Positions 8,006 through 14,047 of a stretch of 28,855 nt of DNA are shown piece after piece. The translations under genes and the position numbers were made by a program. Origin of the DNA: a bacterium (lineage in GTDB: Bacteria; Patescibacteriota; Minisyncoccia; Phycocordibacterales; Phycocordibacteraceae); the NCBI GenBank assembly GCA_021781865.1, contig JAJXVZ010000005.1:1-28855 (forward strand), written 5' to 3'. The first letter of the stretch is position 1. Every line of letters begins with the position of its first letter. The notes under the pieces were generated by a model that saw only the letters and a list, made by a program, of their open reading frames with translations, had not been told where the DNA came from and ran no database searches.

Positions 8006-8050
8006 TGAGAGGACTTCGTTCGACACTAGAGAATTCGAATTCAGTCAGGT

Positions 8051-8089
8051 AAAAATACACCCTCCACCGCATAATGCGGTGGAGGGTGT
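8051..8089 (-). terminator. rho-independent terminator of the 8102-8575 gene
   Basis: A perfect 14-bp stem (8057-8070 with 8076-8089, arms ACACCCTCCACCGC and its complement) with a 5-nt loop is followed on the minus strand by A and TTTTT. It sits 12 nt after the stop codon of the upstream minus-strand gene. Confidence 0.92.
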
Positions 8090-8101
8090 GTCGAATCTTG
8101 T

Positions 8102-8575
8102 TCAGTGAGCGTATATCGCGTATTGCTGAAACATGTGTTCGGAAATTTTACCGAAAACAATATTAATCCCAGGTAATAGAACAACTTTGAAACCTTTGCG
8201 GATGTCGAGAATCATACCGTCTTTGGAAGCTCCTTTCCCGCATTTATATCGACGATAAACGCTTGCGAAAAGCATTTCACGGGCGCAGACGAAATGTTTC
8301 AAGGTGCTCCTGCTTTGATCCAGAGCAACCTCGCTAGAGGTGTCTTCCTCAAGGAGCCTCTTGTAACGTTCCATATAACGACTCATGAGCGTACAAAGTG
8401 CACGCTCATAGACATTCAATTCGCCAATCACTGATTCATATTTGACTGGCTGACGCTGACCGGCCGACTCAGGGAATTCACCGATCACCGATTCTTGAAC
8501 GGTGAAATCGACAAACTGACCGACTGCGACGATCTCTCTGAGTTCTTCCCAAATTTCCTTTTTTATACTTAGCAT
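8102..8575 (-). CDS. hypothetical cytoplasmic protein with strong own promoter
   Basis: I do not recognise this 157-aa protein. An upstream in-frame ATG exists at 8608, but ATG 8575 is preceded by a perfect AGGAGG (8586-8581) with a 5-nt spacer, so I start at MLSIKKEIWEEL. Visible features: no signal peptide or membrane span; an imperfect internal repeat, ESVIGEFPE and then ESVIGELN about 20 residues later; a charged helical middle (YERALCTLMSRYMERYKRLLEED); and a beta-rich C-terminus (DGMILDIRKGFKVVLLPGINIVFG). It is a single-gene unit with a TTGACA promoter, an operator-like palindrome and a strong terminator, so it is probably well expressed and regulated. The candidate sRNA just downstream carries a 7-nt complement of its SD. 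Confidence 0.75.
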   Translation of the reverse strand: MLSIKKEIWEELREIVAVGQFVDFTVQESVIGEFPESAGQRQPVKYESVIGELNVYERALCTLMSRYMERYKRLLEEDTSSEVALDQSRSTLKHFVCAREMLFASVYRRYKCGKGASKDGMILDIRKGFKVVLLPGINIVFGKISEHMFQQYAIYAH

Positions 8576-8613
8576 CACAACCTCCTCATTTGACATGTAA
8601 AAGAACACTCAAC

Positions 8614-8659
8614 ATTTTACTGCCAAGTAAAATAATACTTACTGAACTGTTCTTGTCAA
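8614..8659 (-). promoter_or_regulatory. sigma70-type promoter with overlapping inverted-repeat operator
   Basis: On the minus strand TTGACA (8659-8654) is followed after 16 nt by TATTAT (8637-8632). The inverted repeat ATTTTACT-GCCA-AGTAAAAT (8614-8633, perfect 8-bp arms) overlaps the edge of the -10 and covers the expected start site, a classic repressor position. The half-site TTTACT/AGTAAA recurs in the doxX-like promoter at 24466-24483. Confidence 0.65.
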
Positions 8660-9065
8660 TTATTATTCCTCCTGATGAGAATCTTATATTAGAAGGTATT
8701 CGCTGGGAATCTACATCGTGCAAGTCGCCTTAGCGAGCCGTATCTCCGAATGGTTGCGATTTTCAAAATACATGGGGAATATTCTCTACTCACTTTCATT
8801 AGTAAGAGTATAGTAAGCGGCACACTGTCTCGCATAATCCTAAAAAGGGGATAGAGTCGTCGATATCCCCTATGAAAATGTGACCCATATCAGACGAAAT
8901 TGGAACCAAACGGTAACAGAGCTTATTGCATGGGATCGACTTGGGCGCGACATAGCTATGGCGCGAGGGTATGCCTAGAAGGACTTGTCCAGTGACTACC
9001 GTATGGGATTAGAATAGGAGGAATATATAGACACACTGATTAATTTAATTGGTTCTTATCAAACT
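8660..9065. other. 406-nt intergenic stretch without a supported gene
   Basis: No ORF with coding character was found. It contains a minus-strand terminator-like hairpin (8842-8871), a near-perfect 20-bp palindrome CGCGACATAGCTATGGCGCG (8946-8965), a plus-strand TAGAAT (9010-9015) that could be a -10, and an AGGAGG (9016-9021) with no start codon at a usable distance. It probably marks the left side of the accessory region, but no copy of the tRNA-Glu 3' end was seen here. Confidence 0.5.
8842..8871 (-). terminator. orphan minus-strand terminator-like hairpin
   Basis: Arms AGGGGATA and TATCCCCT (8 bp, 10-nt loop) are followed on the minus strand by a TTTTT run. The nearest minus-strand gene stops at 9390, about 520 nt upstream and beyond a plus-strand gene, so the transcript it ends is unknown. 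Confidence 0.5.
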
Positions 9066-9380
9066 ATGAGAGGCGGATACAGGATAGGGGCAGGGCGCAA
9101 GAAGGGATTTGCGGCAAAGAATGCCGAGGAAGCCCGTAGACTGCTTTCAGAGATGGTTGCGCAAGAAATCGGTCCCATAGGCGATGCTCTTATCTTAAAG
9201 GCAAAAAACGGAGACATTGCCGCAATAAAAGAGCTTTTCAATAGAGCGTGGGGTCGATCACCTCAAGCAATAGTCCTCGGAGGTGATCCGGAGCCAATAG
9301 TGTTCCAGGTAACGAAGTATGGATTGGACGAGGACTTTGAGAGAGGGCTACCTAGAGTTAACGAGCGAATGCAAAGCTAA
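9066..9380 (+). CDS. small basic protein resembling phage terminase small subunits
   Basis: A 104-aa protein. The N-terminus MRGGYRIGAGRKKGF has the GAGRxKG motif typical of the DNA-binding start of phage terminase small subunits and related packaging proteins. A helical segment follows (EEARRLLSEMVAQEIGPIGDALILKAKNGDIAAIKELFNRAWGR), which resembles the short helical core of such proteins. No large terminase, portal or capsid gene is adjacent, so this is either an isolated phage remnant or a small DNA-binding protein of the mobile element. No SD lies directly before the ATG. It converges on the minus-strand gene ending at 9390 with a 9-nt gap. Confidence 0.55.
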   Translation: MRGGYRIGAGRKKGFAAKNAEEARRLLSEMVAQEIGPIGDALILKAKNGDIAAIKELFNRAWGRSPQAIVLGGDPEPIVFQVTKYGLDEDFERGLPRVNERMQS

Positions 9381-9389
9381 ACGGTATTT

Positions 9390-9863
9390 CTACTGCGTCA
9401 GCAAGCTATCTTGCTGCTGCGTTTGATTGGTCGCATTGCTTTGATTTTTGGCAGCTTCGTTTCCTGCAAAACAAATAGTGTGACCGACAAGATCGGCAAC
9501 CTGGTTGCCATATTGTAGAACACTCAGGTCTGGGGCCTGGTTAGATTGTTGAGCCTCTCGAACTTGAGTAACAGCATAGTTCATGTTGTAAATTACACTG
9601 TCGGCCGCGTAGATTTCATTCTGGCAATCAGCGATTCTGTCCTCTAGGTTTTGAACCCGGGCCTCTAAGACCTGAGTTTGAGCCTGCTGTGCTAGTTGAG
9701 CCTGAATGCCGGGTTGTGTGGCAGTAGTCGATGATGTGTTGAGGAGATTTTGCCCTGTGACGGGCATTGCTACTGACGGCGAAGTTACGCTATAAATAAT
9801 CGCCCCGACAACCAAGATACTTATCACAATGGTTGCTGGAGTAAGAGGAGGAAGTTTTTCCAT
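9390..9863 (-). CDS. membrane-anchored coiled-coil protein, hypothetical
   Basis: I do not recognise this 157-aa product. A longer frame opens at 9935 inside the upstream gene; I prefer ATG 9863 (MEKLPPLTPA) because it lies 14 nt after the upstream stop and places a single hydrophobic segment (IVISILVVGAIIYSV) at the N-terminus. The rest is Gln/Ala/Asn-rich with a coiled-coil-like stretch (QLAQQAQTQVLEARVQNLEDRIADCQNEIY), two cysteines (in IADC and HTICF) that could form a disulfide, and a low-complexity Q/N/T tail. It is probably anchored in the membrane with its body outside. It is co-transcribed with the secreted protein upstream. Confidence 0.6.
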   Translation of the reverse strand: MEKLPPLTPATIVISILVVGAIIYSVTSPSVAMPVTGQNLLNTSSTTATQPGIQAQLAQQAQTQVLEARVQNLEDRIADCQNEIYAADSVIYNMNYAVTQVREAQQSNQAPDLSVLQYGNQVADLVGHTICFAGNEAAKNQSNATNQTQQQDSLLTQ

Positions 9864-9877
9864 AACCCAGCAAGCAA

Positions 9878-10942
9878 TCAAAGGCACTTGCCAGTACTTG
9901 TGTCGAATCTTTGGCCAGACGACATATTTTGCCACTCAGTTGCACTTTCTTGTTGCCATCCATTCTGAACATTTATTGGCCCAACCGATATAATCGGCAT
10001 ATCTATTGTTCTGTTTACGTTTCCGCTTGACAGAAGAATTGGCTCACTACCAGTCGCAACCTGAGGAGTGTAACTAAAGATTGCTGCTGGCTCTTGAAGG
10101 GGTGTTCCGCCGCCATTACCAGTGGGTCGTGTCGTCTGCACTCCTGTCTCCGGATTCGTGAATATCACCTGCTGATTCTGCATGTAGTTTCCGAATTGAT
10201 CTAAGACACCGACTGAGAAGAATGATGTTCCACAATTGCTTCCAATCGAACTAGCAAGAGCCTTATCCGCTGTGACGTAGTTATTCACATAATTTTCACC
10301 GCGCCCATTCCAAACAACTATCCCGCTTGCAGCAGGAAGTAGTGTCGTGAAAACACCACTTATTTTCTGGTCTTGTATACCATTAATCGCTTCGATTATA
10401 TATGAGTATTGTGTGCCAGAAAGTAGACTTGTTATGTCTACAATATGATGAGTTGAGTTGCCAGATTCAGATGGGATTATTTGCGTGACACCTCCTTGGG
10501 TAAGGAATATTTTTGAGTCTGTAGGAAGATTCGTATCCCATACAACATGGGCTGAGTTTATTGTTGTTCTGAGGTTCCCTAGAGTTACAGACAGAGTGGC
10601 TAACGAAGGGGTATTCTGGTTGTCTTGTGTCGGTTGCAGCGTCACTACTGGCGTTGCCAGTTGTGTTATCGGTGTATCGACTGTGAAGGAGGTCAGAAGA
10701 TTAACAAAGGCGCTTGCGGGTACGCCAGTGGCAGCCTGGACGACCACGATAAGGCTATCGGCTTGAGCAACTGTAATATTGGAAAAAGCCGTGATGAGGT
10801 TAGTGAACGCATCAGCCGGAGTACCAGGCGAGGATTGTACAACTGCAATGAGGCTATTTGCCTGCTGTGAAGTTAAAGCCGCTGCAGATGACACTGATGG
10901 AAAGAAAAGAAGAGCAGCAAAAACAGTGATTATCTTTTTCAT
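9878..10942 (-). CDS. secreted protein with N-terminal tandem repeat and FN3-like domain
   Basis: A 354-aa exported protein. MKKIITVFAALLFFPSVSSAAA is a clear Sec signal peptide with an AxA-type cleavage site. Residues 23-88 are two copies of a ~32-residue unit (QANSLIAVVQSSPGTPADAFTNLITAF and QADSLIVVVQAATGVPASAFVNLLTSF). After a Pro/Thr/Gln linker comes an FN3-like beta domain (about 112-202: LSVTLGNLRTTINSAHVVWDT through GVFTTLLPA), then a further beta-rich region with GVLDQFGNYMQNQQVIFTNPETG, resembling a bacterial Ig-like filament domain. Probably a cell-surface or extracellular adhesin-like protein; the partner is unknown. The gene has a long structured 5' leader and no SD: the 8 nt before ATG are ACCATCCC. 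Confidence 0.75.
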   Translation of the reverse strand: MKKIITVFAALLFFPSVSSAAALTSQQANSLIAVVQSSPGTPADAFTNLITAFSNITVAQADSLIVVVQAATGVPASAFVNLLTSFTVDTPITQLATPVVTLQPTQDNQNTPSLATLSVTLGNLRTTINSAHVVWDTNLPTDSKIFLTQGGVTQIIPSESGNSTHHIVDITSLLSGTQYSYIIEAINGIQDQKISGVFTTLLPAASGIVVWNGRGENYVNNYVTADKALASSIGSNCGTSFFSVGVLDQFGNYMQNQQVIFTNPETGVQTTRPTGNGGGTPLQEPAAIFSYTPQVATGSEPILLSSGNVNRTIDMPIISVGPINVQNGWQQESATEWQNMSSGQRFDTSTGKCL

Positions 10943-11109
10943 GGGATGGTTTTGTTATCAAACGCCGGACGCACAGAACCCCGCGCCAGCTGGGCCTCGC
11001 GGCCCCATACCGGTTTCCCGATATGACCATCCCTGGTACTAAACGCGGGGTTCAGTAAAGGGATGGATTTAGTCACCGTGCCAAGGGCATAAAAGTCCTT
11101 GGTTTAGGC
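10943..11109 (-). ncRNA. structured 5' leader (riboswitch-like candidate) of the secreted-protein gene
   Basis: On the minus strand, P1 pairs 11053-11044 with 10985-10976 (10 bp, GAACCCCGCG with CGCGGGGTTC). Inside, CCAG (11036-11033) pairs with CTGG (10989-10986). The enclosed junction holds two adjacent hairpins: 11025-11006 (8 bp, GAAA loop) and 11005-10992 (5 bp, GCGA loop). Both loops are GNRA only on this strand, which fixes the orientation. The junction strand GGGATGGT (11033-11026) is complementary to ACCATCCC directly before the ATG (10950-10943) and also to CCATCCC upstream of P1 (11066-11060). A 6-bp hairpin (11102-11081) precedes it. It matches no riboswitch class I can recall. 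Confidence 0.65.
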
Positions 11110-11115
11110 GCTTTT

Positions 11116-11124
11116 ATTCTAGCA
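11116..11124 (-). promoter_or_regulatory. extended -10 promoter of the structured-leader operon
   Basis: TGCTAGAAT on the minus strand is an extended -10 (preceded by TA, giving TATGCTAGAAT). Transcription would start near 11109 and yield a leader of about 167 nt before the ATG at 10942. The -35 region (TACCAA) is poor. Confidence 0.55.
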
Positions 11125-11233
11125 TACCGACTTTTAGTATTGGTACGCGCATTCAGAGTACAGTTGAGGAATGCCAGTAAAAGTAAGTTGTATTCACTTA
11201 TCTTTTTCGTTGTCGGACGACGAGGCTTGAAAG

Positions 11234-11425
11234 ATGCTTTCGTCCGCACAAATGAAAAAGATGGACCCCTCGCTAGAGGAGATGCCCGAGGAGGATATCT
11301 CGGAGGTTCGTGTCGCACTGTACGAATCCGCACAACTTGCTTTTGATGTGTATTGGTCGAGAAAGTACGGTTCCAAATATCCCATTGGGTTATTAACACC
11401 ACAACTGGACAGGGATACACTGTAG
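11234..11425 (+). CDS. small acidic protein gene coupled to the recombinase gene
   Basis: A 63-aa product rich in Glu/Asp in its first half (MDPSLEEMPEEDISEVR) followed by an amphipathic, aromatic segment (ALYESAQLAFDVYWSRKYG). GAGG lies 9 nt before the ATG. The TAG stop ends 2 nt before the recombinase ATG, so the two are almost certainly one operon. Coupling and size suggest an accessory or directionality factor for the recombinase, but no known family is recognised and it could be unrelated. Internal ATGs (11252 and 11261) are alternative starts. Confidence 0.6.
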   Translation: MLSSAQMKKMDPSLEEMPEEDISEVRVALYESAQLAFDVYWSRKYGSKYPIGLLTPQLDRDTL

Positions 11426-11427
11426 GT

Positions 11428-12957
11428 ATGGAACAAACGACCGAGAAGACTGGAATAATTTACTGCCGTGTGTCGTCTACCGAACAGGTGGAGGGAACGA
11501 GCCTTGGCATGCAAGAACGGTACTGTCGAGAATATGCGGAACGTGAAGGCATCAAAGTGCTTGAGTGTTTTGTCGAAGAAGGCGAATCCGCAAAAACAGC
11601 AAACCGCACTCAATTTCAGAAAGCTCTAGCCTTTTGCGCCCAGAAAAAACAGTATGTTGACTTCTTCATCGTACATAAGATAGACCGTTTCGCACGCAAT
11701 CAGGGAGATCACGCTGTGACTCAGGAGTTTCTACGTCGTAGCGGTACCAGACTACGTTCCGTGACTGAACAAATCGATGAATCGCCGGTGGGACGAGCGA
11801 TGGAAGGCATGCTTTCTGTCTTTGCTGAGTTCGATAACAACGTCCGCTCGACTCGAAGCAAGAGCGGTATGGAAGAACGTGTACGAGCCGGTATATGGAC
11901 GTGGGCGGCTCCCATTGGCTATAAGCGCCTCGTACAGGGCGGCAACCTCGTTACAGACGACGATACCGCTCCGTATATCCGTCTAGCATTCGATGAGTGG
12001 GCGAAAGGTACTCATAGCTTTAAATCGCTCGCAGACTTCTTGTATGAGCGCGGTTTTAGAACAAGGAGCGGGACGAGGGCATACCCACAGCTGATTGAGA
12101 AGATGGTTCGTAATCCGCTCTACTGTGGCATTATTCGCGCATTTGGCACTGAAGTTAAAGGAGCCTTTGTGCCCCTTATCGAAGAAGAGTTGTTCTTGAG
12201 GTGTCAGCCTAGTGTGCGTCGCCGATTCGGCACGGGCGAGCGTGTTACCAATAACCCAGACTTCCCACTACGACGTTTCGCCGTGTGCCCAGATTGTGAC
12301 AAGTCGCTCACCGGCAGCTTTTCGACGGGGCGCAAGCACGTACGGTATCCGTATTACCATCATCAGAAACAGGGTTGCTCGCGGGCAGCCTTCCATTCAA
12401 AAGAGAATTTGGAACAGACATTCGTAGAATATCTAGGTAAAGTTAGCCCGAAGCACAAGAAATACGAAAAGGTATTTAAAGCGGTTGTGATGGACGTATG
12501 GCAATCGAACTACAAAAAACTTGACGCTGAAAACGCGCGGGTCCGAAAAGAAATTGAAGTGCTGGAAGGAGAGCGTCAGCGTGTTTTCGACCTTCATCGC
12601 GCCAAGACCTATTCTGATCAGGAGTTTATGGACCAGAAAGATTACATAAATCGACAGGTTCAGCAAAAGAAGTTGCTACTAGAGGAGAAGCGCATCGAGG
12701 AACTCAATATGGAAGATGCGTTGAACTATTGTTTTGACTTCGTGCGAGACAGTGGAAAGACATGGACAGAGCTTGAGAAAATGCCGGCATATCGTGCACG
12801 GTTCCAAAAGCTCATTTTTCCTCAGAAAACCACTTTTGATGGGAAAAAATTTGGAACCAAGAAAATGTCCCTTGTTTACGAGCTAAATGAGGCGGTTGGT
12901 GCCGATTCTTCTAAACTGGTGACCCCACGGGGAATCGAACCCCGATTTACGCCGTGA
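11428..12957 (+). CDS. large serine recombinase (site-specific integrase)
   Basis: A 509-aa large serine recombinase that cuts and rejoins DNA between att sites. The N-terminal resolvase domain has IIYCRVSSTEQ with the expected nucleophile Ser16, then DRFARN, then GRAMEGMLSVFAEFDNNVRS, the recombinase helix E region. A recombinase domain (IGYKRLVQGG through LRCQ) is followed by a zinc ribbon with CPDC and a later Cys (YYHHQKQGC; the third ligand may be His), a coiled coil (VRKEIEVLEGERQRVFDLHRA) and a short tail. I start at ATG 11428 rather than 11353, since residues before it have no domain match and overlap the upstream gene. The last codons (TPRGIEPRFTP) are tRNA-Glu sequence, so the gene ends inside the tRNA, a hallmark of tRNA-integrated elements. 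Confidence 0.92.
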   Translation: MEQTTEKTGIIYCRVSSTEQVEGTSLGMQERYCREYAEREGIKVLECFVEEGESAKTANRTQFQKALAFCAQKKQYVDFFIVHKIDRFARNQGDHAVTQEFLRRSGTRLRSVTEQIDESPVGRAMEGMLSVFAEFDNNVRSTRSKSGMEERVRAGIWTWAAPIGYKRLVQGGNLVTDDDTAPYIRLAFDEWAKGTHSFKSLADFLYERGFRTRSGTRAYPQLIEKMVRNPLYCGIIRAFGTEVKGAFVPLIEEELFLRCQPSVRRRFGTGERVTNNPDFPLRRFAVCPDCDKSLTGSFSTGRKHVRYPYYHHQKQGCSRAAFHSKENLEQTFVEYLGKVSPKHKKYEKVFKAVVMDVWQSNYKKLDAENARVRKEIEVLEGERQRVFDLHRAKTYSDQEFMDQKDYINRQVQQKKLLLEEKRIEELNMEDALNYCFDFVRDSGKTWTELEKMPAYRARFQKLIFPQKTTFDGKKFGTKKMSLVYELNEAVGADSSKLVTPRGIEPRFTP

Positions 12958-12991
12958 AAGGGCGCTGTCCTAACCGTTAGACGATAGGGCC
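12917..12991 (-). tRNA. tRNA-Glu (anticodon TTC), probable integration site
   Basis: Minus-strand cloverleaf. The acceptor GGCCCTA pairs with TGGGGTC (two G-U pairs), the anticodon loop contains TTC inside CCCTTTCACGG, and the T arm is CGGGG-TTCGATT-CCCCG. Discriminator A is at 12920 and CCA at 12919-12917 appears encoded, unlike the other three tRNAs in this window. The recombinase stop lies within the gene from the opposite strand. The tRNA 3' end therefore faces the mobile element and is the likely att site. Confidence 0.93.
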
Positions 12992-12999
12992 ATATACAA

Positions 13000-13031
13000 A
13001 ACTTAGCATTTTAATGCCGAAATGCTAGGAT
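13000..13031. promoter_or_regulatory. back-to-back extended -10 promoters for tRNA-Glu and tRNA-Ser
   Basis: The inverted arms TAGCATTT (13004-13011) and AAATGCTA (13020-13027) place a TGCTA box on each strand. Plus strand: TGCTAGGAT (13023-13031) ends 12 nt before tRNA-Ser. Minus strand: TGCTAAGTT (13008-13000) ends 9 nt before tRNA-Glu. The symmetry suits a compact divergent promoter. Confidence 0.5.
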
Positions 13032-13042
13032 GACTGGCACAA

Positions 13043-13129
13043 GGAGAGGTGGCAGAGTGGTCGAATGCACTGGTTTCGAAAACCAGCAGGGGTGAAAGCT
13101 CCTCGTGGGTTCAAATCCCACCCTCTCCG
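13043..13129 (+). tRNA. tRNA-Ser (anticodon CGA)
   Basis: An 87-nt class II tRNA. The acceptor GGAGAGG pairs with CCTCTCC, discriminator G is at 13129, the anticodon stem CTGGT/ACCAG encloses loop TTCGAAA (anticodon CGA), a long variable arm follows, and the T arm is GTGGG-TTCAAAT-CCCAC. CCA is not encoded. It decodes UCG. Confidence 0.95.
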
Positions 13130-13384
13130 CATTCGGCGCGTTGCTCTATATTATTTTCTACAAAACTTATATTGTTTTGGATGCTACTAACCTGCTTCTT
13201 TCATTTATTTTTCCATGATCAACGGACTTATGGATATAATTGCATTGACGGATAGGTGACTTACTAAAAATCAAATTAGCTAACAGAGAGTTCCACCTTG
13301 ATTCCTGTTCAGGAGGCTTGGGTACAAATTTCAAAAACTCACAGCCGAATGATTTATTCACAATTTCGGAATAGAATATTAGCG
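13130..13384. other. intergenic stretch after tRNA-Ser
   Basis: No supported gene. It is AT-rich and contains a plus-strand TATAAT (13235-13240) with a poor -35. A transcript starting near 13247 would run about 180 nt to the strong hairpin at 13385-13428, so a non-coding RNA is possible but unproven. Small open frames here lack an SD and show no protein-like composition. Confidence 0.4.
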
Positions 13385-13428
13385 AACAAAGGCGCCCGTG
13401 TTCCCTTGGGAACACGGGCGCCTTTGTT
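13385..13428. terminator. strong terminator hairpin downstream of the RRM gene
   Basis: A perfect 20-bp stem (13385-13404 with 13409-13428) closed by a 4-nt loop, with a GC core and AAA/TTT-rich base. It sits 17 nt after the stop of the minus-strand RRM gene. The plus-strand side is followed by a pyrimidine run (TTCTTCTTT), so it may also stop plus-strand transcripts. Confidence 0.85.
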
Positions 13429-13445
13429 CTTCTTTGGTGAAAAGT

Positions 13446-13796
13446 TTAGTAACCGCCACGACCGTAACCGCCACGATCACCGCCACCAAAACCGCCTTCA
13501 CGGCGCGGTGGACGATCACCCTGCGGGCGGGCGAAGGAGACAGAAAGCGTACGCCCATCCATCTCCTTACCATCCCAGCGATCAATAGCCGCTTGAGCCT
13601 CCGCTTCGGAGGACATTTCGACGAAGCCGAAGCCGCGCGAGCGACCCGTCATACGATCACTAATAATGCTCGTTGATACGACATTTCCGGCCTCACCGAA
13701 AGCCTTCTTAAGATCGTCTTCTGTCGAGCGATAGGGAATACCACCCACATAGAGCTTATTTCCCTGAACTGATGCTGTTGACTGCGTGTTGTCCAT
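13446..13796 (-). CDS. RRM-type RNA-binding protein with glycine-rich tail
   Basis: A 116-aa single-RRM protein that binds single-stranded RNA in the cytoplasm, probably as an RNA chaperone. Residues 13-90 form the RRM with RNP2 KLYVGGI and RNP1 RGFGFVEM, both complete with their stacking aromatics. The tail is Arg/Gly-rich (GGFGGGDRGGYGRGGY). The architecture matches the cyanobacterial and CPR glycine-rich RNP family, often cold-induced. The next upstream gene on its strand is over 240 nt away, and its upstream region can form small hairpins (CTGC-ACTC-GCAG near 13870), so a long regulated leader is possible. No good SD precedes the ATG. Confidence 0.92.
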   Translation of the reverse strand: MDNTQSTASVQGNKLYVGGIPYRSTEDDLKKAFGEAGNVVSTSIISDRMTGRSRGFGFVEMSSEAEAQAAIDRWDGKEMDGRTLSVSFARPQGDRPPRREGGFGGGDRGGYGRGGY

Positions 13797-13946
13797 GTAT
13801 TGGATCTAACCATTAACCTCGCCGAAACTGAACACTTGCGGCCGTTTAAGACCGAGCGAAGCTCGAATACTCTGCGAGTGCAGAATAGTATGCCAGAAAT
13901 ACGCAAAGAGCGCAACGCGTGGTGGGGATAATCATTACCTACAAAA

Positions 13947-14039
13947 TTAGCGCGTTCCTGAAAGAAAGGCGGGGAAGAATAATCCTATCATGCCGAACGC
14001 GAGGAGAAGCACTATAATGATAGCCAGTACGCGTTTCAT
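13947..14039 (-). CDS. 30-aa single-pass membrane peptide
   Basis: A 30-codon frame reading MKRVLAIIIVLLLAFGMIGL and then FFPAFLSGTR. Two basic residues followed by about 22 hydrophobic residues give a typical small membrane peptide or uncleaved signal anchor. ATG lies 8 nt after the stop of the flavoprotein gene, suggesting translational coupling. No SD, and no family can be assigned at this length. Chance ORFs rarely have such a clean basic-hydrophobic pattern, but the call rests on that alone. Confidence 0.45.
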   Translation of the reverse strand: MKRVLAIIIVLLLAFGMIGLFFPAFLSGTR

Positions 14040-14047
14040 TTTATGAA

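Noticed and set aside
7933..8050. Plus-strand 38-codon ORF starting ATG right after GAGGAGG
   Set aside because: The SD touches the ATG with zero spacing, composition is not protein-like, and the GAGGAGG is explained as the complement of the minus-strand sRNA linker.
8895..8910. Shared 10-mer TTGGAACCAA here and near the recombinase 3' end (about 12850) as att repeats
   Set aside because: Only 10 nt identical with diverging flanks, and the second copy is inside the recombinase coding sequence rather than at the tRNA; chance is sufficient.
7756..9065. Second copy of the tRNA-Glu 3' end (attL)
   Set aside because: I looked for GACCCCAC, GGGGAATCG and CGAACCCCG in this interval and found none, so no element boundary is claimed.
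10458..11042. Three plus-strand ORFs antisense to the secreted-protein gene and leader
   Set aside because: Compositionally random peptides opposite a clear signal-peptide gene and a structured RNA.
10976..11053. tRNA-like or known ribozyme (hammerhead, twister, HDV) at the structured leader
   Set aside because: No T-loop GTTCRAN motif, no CUGAUGA core and no twister or HDV core bases; the fold is two hairpins in a junction.
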